A stretch of DNA of 64,000 nt from Paenibacillus curdlanolyticus YK9 (GCF_000179615.1 NZ_AEDD01000006.1:33501-97500), one strand, 5' to 3'. Shown: positions 18,095-28,308, numbered from the stretch's first letter. Notes: generated from the letters alone by a model not told the origin. Program-made: numbers and translations.

Positions 18095-21000
18095 TTAGTC
18101 CATCAAATGCAGCACTTGCAGCATCCGTCCAATGACCACGGCTGCTTCCGCGCGCGTAGCCAAATGACTTGGCGCGAATTGATCTGTCGACTTCCCTTGC
18201 ATGATGCCTGCCTCGATGGCAAGCGCCACCGCACCGGATGCCCAGCCATGAATGCTTCCGCTATCCGCGAATGTTGGCGCGCCGCTAGCAGCGTCCGCTG
18301 CTTTGCCAGCTACCAACTCGTAAGCGCGAGCGATCATGACGGCCATTTGCTCACGCGTGATCGAGTCTCCCGGATGGAAGGATCCATCCGCGAACCCTTG
18401 AACCAGTCCAAGCTGGGAAGCGGCGCTGACATCATCAGCATACCATGCCCCGCCTGCGACATCGCTAAAGCTGCTGTCGCCAGCCGTTGCTTGCAGGCCC
18501 AGCGCTCGAACGAGCAGCGCAGCGAATTCTGCGCGCGTAACGGAACGATTCGGCGCAAACGACGAATCGGATAAGCCTTTGACAATCCATTTGGACGCGA
18601 GCTTCTCAATTAGCGCTTTTGCCCAATGGTTCGCCAAATCATCGAACGATACCGTATTCGTAGCAACAACATAAACGCCGTTGCTTGCGCCGTGAATCGT
18701 AATCGTCGTCTTGCCGCCTGCCGTCTTGAAGACCGCTGGCACATACTTGAACGTTCCCTTCGCTTCGTCATAAACAAGCACAGTAGCTGTTTTGGCGTCA
18801 AGTTCGCCGTCAACTTCAATCGTACGCGTCACGAATTGGCGCCCGAAGCTGTTAATCGATTGTGTCTGATTTCCTGCTTGCAGCGTAACGCCGAACACGA
18901 TTGGCGCTCCTACTACATGCAAACCTTGGCGCTTCGCATCCTTCTCCAACTTGCTTGCCGACTCGCTAGCCAGCGAGTCGATCGAGAACGTGATAGTTGC
19001 GCCGTCTTTGTTTGCGAGCGATTGACCAGCCAACAATGGCTTCGTCATCGACAGCGGAAGCTGATACGTTGCCGTACCGCTCTGAATGACGATTGTCGTA
19101 TTCGGATGCGCAGCTGCCGCCTTCAAAATGGCGTCTACAGAGAAGGCTACCGTGCCGTCCGCATTCGCATCGTCAATCGTAAAGACGATTTGCGAATCTG
19201 TGGAAGCAAGCAGCTTGCTATCGTTCACCGCCGTACCGCTGTCGGTCCCGCCAGTTCCCCCGCCAATGCCGCCTCCTCCGCCGTTGCCGCCACCGCCAGG
19301 CTGTGCTGCCGATGGCAGCACTTGAAGCGTATAGGTCCGTTTCTTTCCTTGGACCGTTACGTCAACTGTCGTATTGCCCGCAGCCGTTCCGGACAATACG
19401 CCATTGGACTGGATCGATGCCACGCTCGTATTCGCGACACTAAATGTTGCGTCTGACGTTACATCCGTTCCGCCTGCATTCGATACATGCAAGGTAAGCG
19501 CGCTGCCAGCTTGCACCGTGAAGCGGCCTACCGTGCCGTCGCTTGCTTTGACCGCGAATGATTTTGCCGCATTCGCAAAGCCTTCGTTCTGCTCACGCAG
19601 CACGAAGCTGCCGGAATTGTTCGTTACATCTGCGATTCGAGCGTTGCGAACGATAATGTTGTCCGCCGTCAGTCCGCCTTTTACCGCGCTGGATACGTCC
19701 ACGCCTTTCGTTCCCGTACCGTCAATCACGAGATCTTGAATCAAGACGTTGTTCATGTTGAACGCGCCTTGAATGCTGAGGCCTTGATACGTGCTGTCGA
19801 GCGCCACGTTATTGCGGATAATGACATTGCCGTCCAAATCCTTCTCGCCTGCGAATACCCAAATTGCGCCCAGATCCGTCACGTAACCCGTGTCGTAGCT
19901 GCCTGTACGAATAAGCGTATTGCGCTCGACGATCGTCGTACCGGAGAATGGAACCGGATTAAAGCGCGTCGATACGGCGATGCCCGCGCCGTTCGTAATC
20001 GTATCCTTCGCAATGTTGTCCTGGATCTTATTGTCTTGGCCGCCGAATACAACAATGTTGTCTGCGAGCCATGGCAATGCCACCGTATTGAACCGCGCCG
20101 TGTTATTGATGCTCGCGCGTCCTTCCGCCGACCACATCGCGATGCCGTCATCGCCCGGATAACGAATATCGCTTTGCTCCATCATGCTGTTGCTTGTGCC
20201 GACGCAGAAGTTGATGCCGTCCGCCATCAGGTTGCGGATGCGAAGGCCAAGCATGTAGAGGCCGTCCGTGTATTCGTCGCCCACTTTCACCTTCGTCAGC
20301 CACAGGCCGGTTTTGGAATGCTCGATCCATACGTTTTGAATAACCGAGCCTGGACCGAAGCCCCCTTCGAACGCATGTGTATGCGCTTCGTCGTCACGAA
20401 TGTTGATATCGCCGTCAACGAGCAGGTCATAGACCTGAATGTTGCTGCCTTTGCCCAGGAAGCGCGCACCCGTCAGCTGCGTATACCACATGCCAGCGCC
20501 GCGGATCGTCACATCGTTCAGCACGATTTGGTCGCCGCGAAGCTCGAATTCCCCTTGCGGTACCCAAACGCCTTGGTGCTGCTGCTTCGCTGCTTCCAAC
20601 GCAGCTTGGAATGCCGTCGTATCGTCATTGCCATCATTGGCAACAGCGCCGTAATCCGTCACGCTCAAGAAAGCGGAAGGCTTCGCAAGCGGCGCAGCCA
20701 CCTGCTCCAGCTCAGCAAGGTCGACGACATAGTAGTCTGCCGCGCTGTCCGCATCCTTTTTCAACGTAATCGTCGCTCCTGCCGGAATGTCGCCGACAAT
20801 CGCATGCATCTCATCGAAGAAGCGATGCGCGCTGCCTTGGTTCGGATCATTCGACCATGGGTAGCTGCCATACTCCCAAGCGTGCTTGGAATTCAGCTCC
20901 AGCTTTTGGCGGAACTGCCCGTTCACATAAAGCCCCAGCGTTGCAGACTGACCGGAGCCGTCCGCGCTATCCGGGATAGCAAACCGGACAACGATGGAGT

Positions 21001-24000
21001 TCGCAGCTTTCGCTGCCTTAAACGATACGTACTCACCCGTTTGGTCCAGACGAACCGCTTGGCGGCCCGAAGCTTCCGATGCTACCTGATGGTAGGCGCG
21101 GGAAGGCTCCAGCACGGTCCCATTCGTCGTCCCTTGCTCCGCTTCATACGTGATGTACGGAACCGTTGCGCCTCGATAGTCTGGCGCGATGCTGCCCTTA
21201 ATCGTCAACGTGTCCAGCAGCAGCACATTAGCACTATCCCCGTTGTCTTGCTGCAGCGTCACCGAGTTGATGCCTGCGCGAAGGGCTACGTTAATGCTAA
21301 TATTCGCCCAGCCGCTGGAAGCAGCCAACTGCAGCGCTTGCGTACGTTCGCCATTCACGTACACTTGCAGCGTGCGTGTTGCCGAACCTTGGTTGTAGTA
21401 ACGGACAACGCCTTCATAGCTGCCAGCCGCTTGCGCGTTAACTGCAAACGCAACCTTCGCTCCCGCCGCGGTGAAGCCGTCCACATACCCTTCGCCAGTG
21501 AAGCCTTCTTGCGTATGAGACACCTTCGCTTCGCTGCCAACGAATGCATTTTCCGCTTCATAAGCAACATCCGAAACAACCGGCTGGAACGACCACAAAA
21601 TGTCGTCCGAAGCATCCGATGCAGCCAGCTGAACGCCGCCATTGCTATGCGCCAGCAGCGATTGCGCTGCTGTTCCGCTGCGAATCGTGCGATAGCCGAC
21701 CGTGTCGTCAATTGTCCACTGCGCCGCAACATCAGACGCCTGTGAGACGGCTGCGCCTGTGAGCGCATTGCCGCTGCCTTGCGCCAGCAGATGCCCCGTT
21801 GCTTTGTTCTTCAACAGCTTGCGTCCATTAAAGTCGTAAGCGAGCCAGATCGCATTGTTCAACGAGCCATTGTCCGTTAAGGAAACGGCTCCGTTCGTTT
21901 CCGCCAAATACTTCGGCGCTTGCGCGCTGTCGGATTGCACCGCAATCCGCACCTCGTTGCGCTCCGGCTGTGCCGGCGTCGCAGTTATCTCGTTGCGCGG
22001 CGCTTCGCCTTCCGGCGTTTCGAACGCATCTGGCGCTGCCGAGAACTGCCATTGCAGCGAGCCGAACGCTACTGGGTATAAGCCGCGTTCTGCATAGCCA
22101 GCTCCATTTTGCACATTGATGTACTCGTCGTTATAACCGCCATCCAAGCTGCGAATCATTGCGCTCGCACCATCCGGGGATGCTTCGATCGCCCATTGCG
22201 ATGCTGCAGGATTGCTGCCCGCTCCCGTGGACGGCACGCTTTGGATATAACGATAGTCGCCGCTAATTGCCATCACATGGCCCGTAACGCGGTTTTCCAG
22301 CTGGCTTACGCCGTTGTTCGTGACCACTTTCCAATGGGAGTACCCGTTGGATGCTTCCGCGTTGCCATACAGCACGACGCCGCCTTTGTTTTCATACAAA
22401 TATTGCTGATTGTACACATTGCGAATCCGTACATAGCCCGCAGGCACTTGAGGTCCCGCAGCTGCAACCGGCTCAAGCTTGAATTGGCCGCTGCTGTCGA
22501 AGGTGCCGTTCTGATTGACCGTCTTGCTCACCTTCACTGCGCCATCGGTATCCTCTGCTTTCACATAGTGCGCGGCCCAGCCGCTGCGAAGCGCAACGTA
22601 GCCTGCATCCTGTGTCGTGTCCAGCAGCCATTTTGCACTGCCCCACGATGGATAAATCGTACCGAGCGCTTGAAGCGGCTGCGGCGGGCTATCCAGCAGG
22701 ACATCCGTGTCGCCAACGTTTTGCATGGCGATGTAATGACCTGTCGTTACGTTTTTGAGGCGGATCGAGCCATCGCCCGCATCCTCAACGAACCATACGG
22801 AGGTTGGCTCAGCTATTGCTGCATCCCCATACTTGACCGTGCCTTCCGTTGGATCGGAGGACGATACTTCCTCATACAACGCTTCGCCTGTTTTTTTGTT
22901 GATCAGCTTTACGTTCGTCGGGCGATCGTCCACGACGTTAATGAAGCGCCATTTTGGGCTGCCCCAGTTGCGGTTCATCACCGAATACTCCGCGTATTTG
23001 GTCAAATTTTGCAGGTTGATCAGACGGTCTGTTTCCCCGCCGGAGCTTGGATCGTTCACGCTGTGAATGAGTCTGGAGCCGCCGCTGACAGTCTCGATGA
23101 TCCATACCGCGCTTGTCCAGCTATCCTGTACGTCCGTCACGCGAATGTGGCCGTCCTGCATCGATTGCAGGTTAATGTAGTGGCCCGTCGCACGGTTTTT
23201 AATTCGCTTGCGTCCGCTGAATTTCTCGATCGCCCACTGGTCCCGTTGGTCCGTGCGCGCATTCCCGTATTTCAAATCGCCATTGTCGTCCTCATAGAAC
23301 ACGAACGGCTGCCATTCATTCTGGATGCGCACATACTGCGGCGAGCCATCCGTTGGAACCGACGGATCCTCCAACAGCCATTGCGCTCCATTGGACAGCG
23401 GGTCTACCGTTTCGGATTGCGCCGTGTCCACGCCTGCTGTCACGTTCAAATACGCGTCAGCGCTAGCCTTGCTCTTAATCGTCACATAATCATCATACTG
23501 CGTCGATGCTTGAATGATCCATTGGTCGCCCGCTGCGCCATTCCCCGCATCAGGCGCAATGGTCAGCGGATTGCCCGCTTGCATGTAATTGCCGGTTTCC
23601 GCATTGCGAATGCGTTTCCCGCCATCATAATCCTCTACGATCCATTGGTAGCGTGCGTTCTCCGCATTCGCTGCGCCAAGCGCGCCATGCTTCACAACGC
23701 CGTTTTCTTCATACAAATAGTCAGTGCCGACGTTGCCCGTCGTGAAGTTCACGATACGTACCGGTCTGACATCATATACCGGAACGACTCTCCAGTGAGC
23801 ATTCGCCAGCTTGGCATTGGACCAGTCATTGGAACGCGCGAACGTGTCCCCAGGGAATTGCGAGTTCAGCACATAGCTTCCGTTAAACGCGCTCGCAAAC
23901 GTCACGTATCCCGGTACGGGCTGATCCTGCAAATTAAGGGCAGGCTGCATGCTCCATTCTTGCTTGAGCGGGTCGCTTGTCGTGCCCATCTCTATGGCGC

Positions 24001-24760
24001 GCCAGTAATCGCCCCCATCGAACTGCGTCACATAATGGCCCGTCGCAACGTTCAGCAGCCGGTAATTGCCGTTGCTGCCCGGCTCCAGATACCATTGCGA
24101 GCTCACGTCCGCAGCATCGACCTTGCCGAATGCAACGATATCGTCTGGACGAGTAGGCGCCTCAGGATTTGCCTTCGCGAACAAGGCTTGCCCTGCGCGT
24201 TCTTCATTGATAATGCGCACAGGCTGCAGCTCCGTCACCGGTTCTAGCTTCCACTGCGGGCTCTCGAAGGTAACGTTGATGTCATTGCTCACCTCAGCGA
24301 AGCCGAGCTGATCCTCTTCATGAATCACAAGGTTCGTCGAGGAAGCGGCCGTCGCGCTCTTAATGAGCACGTTGCCCGGACGGCTTGCCGTTTCGATCAG
24401 CCATTGATCGGCTATCGTGCTGGACGTAATGTCGCGAGCGGTCAGCGCATCGCGGCGCTTCGTCACGTCCGCGAGCGTCATATAGTGGCCCGTCTTGCGA
24501 TTTTGAATTCGTTTATTGCCGTTCTCTTCTGTAATTAGCCATTGGGATGATTGATCGGTCGAAGCGGTAAAGCCGTACCGCACCACGCCGTCGGATGATT
24601 CATACAAATAATTGTTCTGCCAGTGGTTCTTGATTCTCACATAATCCGTTGCCGCCGCGCCGCCGCTGCCAGCCGCAGCTTCCGCTGCATAAGCTGGCAG
24701 CAAGCCGACCAGCAGCATAACTGCCATTACTCCAGCTAACCATGTTTTAAATCGAGCCAT
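18095..24760 (-). CDS. Giant cell-surface GH87 alpha-1,3-glucanase (mutanase type) with SLH anchor
   Basis: 2221 residues, SD AGGGAGGT. Order: signal peptide (1-30, cut near AEAAA); about eight repeats of a ricin-like carbohydrate-binding fold (40-1050, recurring YVRIKN...YLYE...QW and RIKNRATGHYI patterns); two CBM6/35-like beta-sandwiches starting near 1066 and 1203; a parallel beta-helix (1360-1730); a Big_2-type Ig-like domain near 1760; a Gly-rich linker near 1825; a beta-rich domain; and three SLH domains (2037-2215) that bind secondary cell-wall polymer. D1514, D1537 and D1538 (in MADGIN and PGDDGIA) have the same +23/+24 spacing as the catalytic Asp1045, Asp1068 and Asp1069 of Paenibacillus AglFH1. 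It probably degrades fungal or dental-type alpha-1,3-glucan at the cell surface. It is far longer than known GH87 enzymes, mainly through the N-terminal repeats. Confidence 0.85.
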   Translation of the reverse strand: MARFKTWLAGVMAVMLLVGLLPAYAAEAAAGSGGAAATDYVRIKNHWQNNYLYESSDGVVRYGFTASTDQSSQWLITEENGNKRIQNRKTGHYMTLADVTKRRDALTARDITSSTIADQWLIETASRPGNVLIKSATAASSTNLVIHEEDQLGFAEVSNDINVTFESPQWKLEPVTELQPVRIINEERAGQALFAKANPEAPTRPDDIVAFGKVDAADVSSQWYLEPGSNGNYRLLNVATGHYVTQFDGGDYWRAIEMGTTSDPLKQEWSMQPALNLQDQPVPGYVTFASAFNGSYVLNSQFPGDTFARSNDWSNAKLANAHWRVVPVYDVRPVRIVNFTTGNVGTDYLYEENGVVKHGALGAANAENARYQWIVEDYDGGKRIRNAETGNYMQAGNPLTIAPDAGNGAAGDQWIIQASTQYDDYVTIKSKASADAYLNVTAGVDTAQSETVDPLSNGAQWLLEDPSVPTDGSPQYVRIQNEWQPFVFYEDDNGDLKYGNARTDQRDQWAIEKFSGRKRIKNRATGHYINLQSMQDGHIRVTDVQDSWTSAVWIIETVSGGSRLIHSVNDPSSGGETDRLINLQNLTKYAEYSVMNRNWGSPKWRFINVVDDRPTNVKLINKKTGEALYEEVSSSDPTEGTVKYGDAAIAEPTSVWFVEDAGDGSIRLKNVTTGHYIAMQNVGDTDVLLDSPPQPLQALGTIYPSWGSAKWLLDTTQDAGYVALRSGWAAHYVKAEDTDGAVKVSKTVNQNGTFDSSGQFKLEPVAAAGPQVPAGYVRIRNVYNQQYLYENKGGVVLYGNAEASNGYSHWKVVTNNGVSQLENRVTGHVMAISGDYRYIQSVPSTGAGSNPAASQWAIEASPDGASAMIRSLDGGYNDEYINVQNGAGYAERGLYPVAFGSLQWQFSAAPDAFETPEGEAPRNEITATPAQPERNEVRIAVQSDSAQAPKYLAETNGAVSLTDNGSLNNAIWLAYDFNGRKLLKNKATGHLLAQGSGNALTGAAVSQASDVAAQWTIDDTVGYRTIRSGTAAQSLLAHSNGGVQLAASDASDDILWSFQPVVSDVAYEAENAFVGSEAKVSHTQEGFTGEGYVDGFTAAGAKVAFAVNAQAAGSYEGVVRYYNQGSATRTLQVYVNGERTQALQLAASSGWANISINVALRAGINSVTLQQDNGDSANVLLLDTLTIKGSIAPDYRGATVPYITYEAEQGTTNGTVLEPSRAYHQVASEASGRQAVRLDQTGEYVSFKAAKAANSIVVRFAIPDSADGSGQSATLGLYVNGQFRQKLELNSKHAWEYGSYPWSNDPNQGSAHRFFDEMHAIVGDIPAGATITLKKDADSAADYYVVDLAELEQVAAPLAKPSAFLSVTDYGAVANDGNDDTTAFQAALEAAKQQHQGVWVPQGEFELRGDQIVLNDVTIRGAGMWYTQLTGARFLGKGSNIQVYDLLVDGDINIRDDEAHTHAFEGGFGPGSVIQNVWIEHSKTGLWLTKVKVGDEYTDGLYMLGLRIRNLMADGINFCVGTSNSMMEQSDIRYPGDDGIAMWSAEGRASINNTARFNTVALPWLADNIVVFGGQDNKIQDNIAKDTITNGAGIAVSTRFNPVPFSGTTIVERNTLIRTGSYDTGYVTDLGAIWVFAGEKDLDGNVIIRNNVALDSTYQGLSIQGAFNMNNVLIQDLVIDGTGTKGVDVSSAVKGGLTADNIIVRNARIADVTNNSGSFVLREQNEGFANAAKSFAVKASDGTVGRFTVQAGSALTLHVSNAGGTDVTSDATFSVANTSVASIQSNGVLSGTAAGNTTVDVTVQGKKRTYTLQVLPSAAQPGGGGNGGGGGIGGGTGGTDSGTAVNDSKLLASTDSQIVFTIDDANADGTVAFSVDAILKAAAAHPNTTIVIQSGTATYQLPLSMTKPLLAGQSLANKDGATITFSIDSLASESASKLEKDAKRQGLHVVGAPIVFGVTLQAGNQTQSINSFGRQFVTRTIEVDGELDAKTATVLVYDEAKGTFKYVPAVFKTAGGKTTITIHGASNGVYVVATNTVSFDDLANHWAKALIEKLASKWIVKGLSDSSFAPNRSVTRAEFAALLVRALGLQATAGDSSFSDVAGGAWYADDVSAASQLGLVQGFADGSFHPGDSITREQMAVMIARAYELVAGKAADAASGAPTFADSGSIHGWASGAVALAIEAGIMQGKSTDQFAPSHLATRAEAAVVIGRMLQVLHLMD

Positions 24761-24807
24761 GAAGGCAAGACCTCCCTAAAAAATTGGACTTCCTCCTAAT
24801 CGTATTT

Positions 24808-24821
24808 TGAAATCGCTTTCA
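24808..24821. promoter_or_regulatory. cre site upstream of the GH87 gene
   Basis: TGAAATCGCTTTCA matches the CcpA consensus TGWAANCGNTNWCA at every position. It sits 48-61 bp before the start codon, where CcpA would block transcription in the presence of a preferred sugar. Confidence 0.75.
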
Positions 24822-24963
24822 AAGCGATGTGCATTTTTCCAATAGATAGTTGTTTTATTACGCATTGTGTCTAAAGGTCGGGAATCATGCAAAAATGAGA
24901 AAGGAACTGTCCTGCAACTCCTTTCTTAGATCAATTAGAGTCGCCAGATGGCTATCAGGGCAC

Positions 24964-25010
24964 AAAAAAAACCACTCCGCCGACAGCTGCGCTGCCTAGC
25001 GAAGTGGTTT
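24964..25010 (-). terminator. Terminator of efeU
   Basis: AACCACTTCGC and the partly complementary GGCGGAGTGGTT, followed on the minus strand by a run of T residues. Confidence 0.85.
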
Positions 25011-25045
25011 CTCCCTCGTTCCCATCCTTGTCTAAGCTCCATGCC

Positions 25046-26911
25046 CTACCGTGAAGGAGCGCTTGCAAGACGTTTTGCCGTACGTATTCGGCTGAGGAAT
25101 ACTTGCCCCGCAATATAGAGAAGCAAGGCAATTTGCGGCACGACCGTTTCCCATGTCGGATAAATGCCGAGCCAATCAATCGACGGTACCTCAGTCACGC
25201 TATGTGCAGGCAGCTTGCTTGCAACTTGAAGCGAGTGGATGCTCTCGCCGAGGAAGCGGAACACGAGATAGTAGATCAGTGCCGACGCCGTAAGGAAGAA
25301 CAGGCGAATCGGCAGCTTCACGCTAAAGTTAATGATGACGTAACCCAGTGCGATCAGCAGAACGAACGTAACGCCGAAGCCCAACGCCATCTGGCTAGGT
25401 GCGATAGACGGCGCCATCCCGATATAGAAAATCGTCGTCTCCGCTCCCTCGCGCGCAATCGCGAGGCAGCTTACTGCGAACAGCGACCATAAGCTGCCGC
25501 GACGCAGCGCCGATCCCATCGTCCGATCGATGTACTGGTTCCATGCTTGCATATTCGCTTTGCCGTGCAGCCAGCTGCCGACTGTCAGCATCAAGAGCAC
25601 GGAGCCCAAACCCGCGAAGCCTTCGATCATCTCGCGCGTGCTGCCGGAGGAAGCTTTGGTCACTACATAAGTAAGCACCAGCGCCATGACTCCGCTGATC
25701 AGCAGGCCCGACCATACGCCAGACCAGACCCAGCGACGATGGTTTTGATTGCCCGTCTTCTTCAAGTACGCAAGCAGTGCGGACAAGACGAGAATAGCCT
25801 CTAAGCCTTCCCGCAATAAAATCGCCCCGGCATCCCATGCCGTATATTTCGCATCCGCTACGAACGGCTGAAGCTCGCCCTTCATCTCCGCGATCAGCGC
25901 TTTCGCCTTATCCAGCTGGGGCGGGTTTTCCAGCAAATAACCCGGCGCTTCCGTCATCTCGTTCTCAATGTCCCGATATACGGTAGAAGAACGGATCGAT
26001 ACTTGCCCTTCAACCGATGGCCATGTCCGAATGAACGTCTGCAGCTGCGCTTCCGCCTCTGCTGCCTTGCCAGCTTCCGCCAAGGATGCCGCTTGGTCCA
26101 ATATCGCGATGAGATCGGCAACCTTCAAATCCGAATCAGCTGGCGCTGCATCCGCAAGCTTGTGCGCCGCATAATCGTTCAAGTAAGCGATAAGCGTTTG
26201 CGTATCTGCAGCCGCTTGCTCCGCGCGAGGCGGCTCTGCGCGCATCGCGATGCGAATCATGCTGATGCTCGTCTCGATGCTGCCATAAACACTCGTATTG
26301 TCCTCGCGGACAGCCTGCTCGACTTTGCGCCAGGTGCCCTCCATGATGCGATAATCCGCGTTAGCTGCAGACCAATCCGCCCCTTGGATATGGCCAAGGA
26401 GATCCGTCAGCTGGGGCACTAGCATCGAAGCAGCCTTAGGGCCGGAGAGGATGTCGCTCTTCGTTGCCGCCTTCTTATAGGCATTAACCGCGCCCGCCAA
26501 GTCCGCCAGCGCTTGCTTGGCAGCTGCCGGATCGGTCTTCGATTGCTCGATTGCCTTGCTCGCAGCTTCGAATGTCTCATTCACACGCTGCGCAATGTCC
26601 TCTGCCGGCTCCGCTCCGACTGCGTCCCACTGCGCCTTCGCGTCAGTAATCGCCTTTACCGCTGCGTCGTGATCATCCCGGCCGATATCGACTAGCGCAC
26701 CGCCGACAAGCGGCAGGATCGTATCCAGCAATTTGACGCCCTCTTGGCTCAAATCTGCCGAAGCAGCCGCTTTTGCAGTTGGAACTACAGCCCCATTACA
26801 CGCCGCTACAACGATGAACGCGACTACGATCGCCAGCCAGCCGCATCGCTGCCTCCAGCCAGTCCTCCCTTGCTCACGCGCTGATCTTGCCCGATTTCCC
26901 CAACTTCTCAT
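25046..26911 (-). CDS. efeU: EfeU iron permease, FTR1 family, with N-terminal extracytoplasmic domain
   Basis: 621 residues from the ATG at 26911, which follows a GGAAAGGAAG site; the longer open frame has none. A signal-anchor (CGWLAIVVAFIVVAAC) precedes a helical extracytoplasmic domain of about 300 residues, then seven membrane helices. The two FTR1 iron-binding motifs are REGLEAILVLSALLAY and AREGAETTIFYIG (R-E-G-x-E). EfeU imports ferric iron made available by EfeO and EfeB. It is last in the efeO-efeB-efeU operon, 95 bp after efeB, with a strong hairpin in the gap. Confidence 0.93.
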   Translation of the reverse strand: MRSWGNRARSAREQGRTGWRQRCGWLAIVVAFIVVAACNGAVVPTAKAAASADLSQEGVKLLDTILPLVGGALVDIGRDDHDAAVKAITDAKAQWDAVGAEPAEDIAQRVNETFEAASKAIEQSKTDPAAAKQALADLAGAVNAYKKAATKSDILSGPKAASMLVPQLTDLLGHIQGADWSAANADYRIMEGTWRKVEQAVREDNTSVYGSIETSISMIRIAMRAEPPRAEQAAADTQTLIAYLNDYAAHKLADAAPADSDLKVADLIAILDQAASLAEAGKAAEAEAQLQTFIRTWPSVEGQVSIRSSTVYRDIENEMTEAPGYLLENPPQLDKAKALIAEMKGELQPFVADAKYTAWDAGAILLREGLEAILVLSALLAYLKKTGNQNHRRWVWSGVWSGLLISGVMALVLTYVVTKASSGSTREMIEGFAGLGSVLLMLTVGSWLHGKANMQAWNQYIDRTMGSALRRGSLWSLFAVSCLAIAREGAETTIFYIGMAPSIAPSQMALGFGVTFVLLIALGYVIINFSVKLPIRLFFLTASALIYYLVFRFLGESIHSLQVASKLPAHSVTEVPSIDWLGIYPTWETVVPQIALLLYIAGQVFLSRIRTAKRLASAPSR

Positions 26912-26944
26912 CCTTGTCGCTTCCTTTCCGCCATATAACCGCCA

Positions 26945-26983
26945 CAGACCGATCCAACCGGCTTTAGCCGTTGCATCGGTCTG
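26945..26983 (-). other. Stable hairpin between efeB and efeU
   Basis: The arms CAGACCGAT-CAAC-CGGC and their complement form an 18-position stem with one mismatch and a TTTA loop. No T-tract follows, so it is more likely an mRNA-stability or processing element than a terminator. Confidence 0.6.
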
Positions 26984-27006
26984 TACAAATCCATCACACA
27001 AGCGTT

Positions 27007-28302
27007 CTACAACAGCGTATCGCCGATGTAGCCGCCTTCCTTTACGCCCGGGAAGCAAGCGAATACAGCGCTCCCGTTATGCTCGATATACTCGTTCAAC
27101 GCATCCGAGCTCGCAAGCCGCGTCTGCATCGGAATAAACTGCTTCGCTAAGCTGCGGTTATAGGCAATGAAGAGCAGCCCTGCGTCGAACTGTCCCGTCC
27201 GCTTATCCAGCCCGCTGGAATATGAGTAGGAACGACGCAAAATCTGAACGCCATCCTCCTTCGCAACGCGTACATGCGCGCCCATCGGGATAACAGGCTT
27301 GCCTTTCTCATCCTTACGGTCGAGATCGATCTTATCAAATTCATCTTTACTGCCAAGCGGAGCTCCGCTCGCACGATGGCGACCGAAGGTTGCTTCCTGA
27401 TCGCCCAGCGTCGAGCGGTCCCATACCTCAACCCGAATCCGAATACGACGCACGATCATATAGCTGCCGCCAACCAACCACGATTGCCCATCGCCCGCTT
27501 GCGACCAAACAACCTCGTTCATTTTGGCGTCATCCTTCACATCCGGGTTGCCCGTTCCGTCCTTGAAGCCCATCAGATTGCGCGCTGTACCGCCGCTCGG
27601 ATCAGAGCCGCCTGTACGCTGGAAGCCTTCCTGCGTCCAACGCAGCGCCGCTTTGCCGCGCGCGATGCGCGTCAGGTTGCGAATGGCCCGGAATGCCACC
27701 TGCATATCGTTCGCGCATACCTGCACGCCAAGATCGCCGCCAACCCATTCCTCGCGAAGTGCATCGCCGTTAAAAGCAGGCAAGTCTGCAAGCTCTGCAG
27801 GCTTTTTGCCCGCAAGCCCGAACCTTGCATCGAAAAACGAAGGTCCTACGCCGAACGTCAGCGTCGTTTTGGACGGCTGAAGTCCTGCAGCTTCCCCCGT
27901 GTCGGACGGCGGAACGCTAAGCTTTTCGTTATCTTCGCCAATCATCTGGCCCTTGGCCATAGTGGCCGAAGCCGCCGTCCATTGCTTGAACAACTCGCGC
28001 ACCTCATCGATTGACGTCGTCGTCAGATCGAATGAAGCGAACAAGACAAAATCCTGCGCGGGCGTCGTAATGCCTGCCTGATGCGCGCCATAGAAAGGAA
28101 TCTCCTCATGATAACCGTCAGCCGGCGCGCCTGATGCAGCGGCGCTGCCATCTTCATTCGACTTAAACAAAGCGCCGATGCCAGCGCCGCCGAGCAAAAG
28201 CCCCGCGCCGCCAATACCGGCCATTTTGAGCAAATCGCGTCTGCTGATCTTCGACTTGCCTAGATCCTCATTGCTGCTCTTTGTATGATCGTTAGTCGCC
28301 AT
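27007..28302 (-). CDS. efeB: EfeB dye-decolorizing-type haem peroxidase, Tat-exported
   Basis: 431 residues with SD TAGGAG. The twin-arginine signal SRRDLLKMAGIGGAGLLLGG lies near residues 20-40, so it is exported folded. The DyP signature GFKDGTGNP is present, followed by ASFGRHRASGAPLG-type residues and the haem-ligand region HVRVAKEDG with its histidine. EfeB oxidises ferrous to ferric iron for EfeU and has been proposed to deferrochelate haem. The start is six bases after the efeO stop, indicating one operon. Confidence 0.94.
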   Translation of the reverse strand: MATNDHTKSSNEDLGKSKISRRDLLKMAGIGGAGLLLGGAGIGALFKSNEDGSAAASGAPADGYHEEIPFYGAHQAGITTPAQDFVLFASFDLTTTSIDEVRELFKQWTAASATMAKGQMIGEDNEKLSVPPSDTGEAAGLQPSKTTLTFGVGPSFFDARFGLAGKKPAELADLPAFNGDALREEWVGGDLGVQVCANDMQVAFRAIRNLTRIARGKAALRWTQEGFQRTGGSDPSGGTARNLMGFKDGTGNPDVKDDAKMNEVVWSQAGDGQSWLVGGSYMIVRRIRIRVEVWDRSTLGDQEATFGRHRASGAPLGSKDEFDKIDLDRKDEKGKPVIPMGAHVRVAKEDGVQILRRSYSYSSGLDKRTGQFDAGLLFIAYNRSLAKQFIPMQTRLASSDALNEYIEHNGSAVFACFPGVKEGGYIGDTLL

Positions 28303-28308
28303 TGGCTA

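Noticed and set aside
17310..18135. Long open frames with 17-residue repeats on both strands
   Set aside because: They arise because the repeat period is 51 bp and has no stop in several frames. No ribosome binding site is present, and the conservation is of hairpin pairing.
19736..21745. 669-codon frame on the plus strand
   Set aside because: Antisense to the GH87 gene, with Arg/Ala/His-biased composition typical of the complement of coding DNA.
22109..24247. 712-codon frame on the plus strand
   Set aside because: Also antisense to the repeat domains of the same gene, with no ribosome binding site or recognisable domain.
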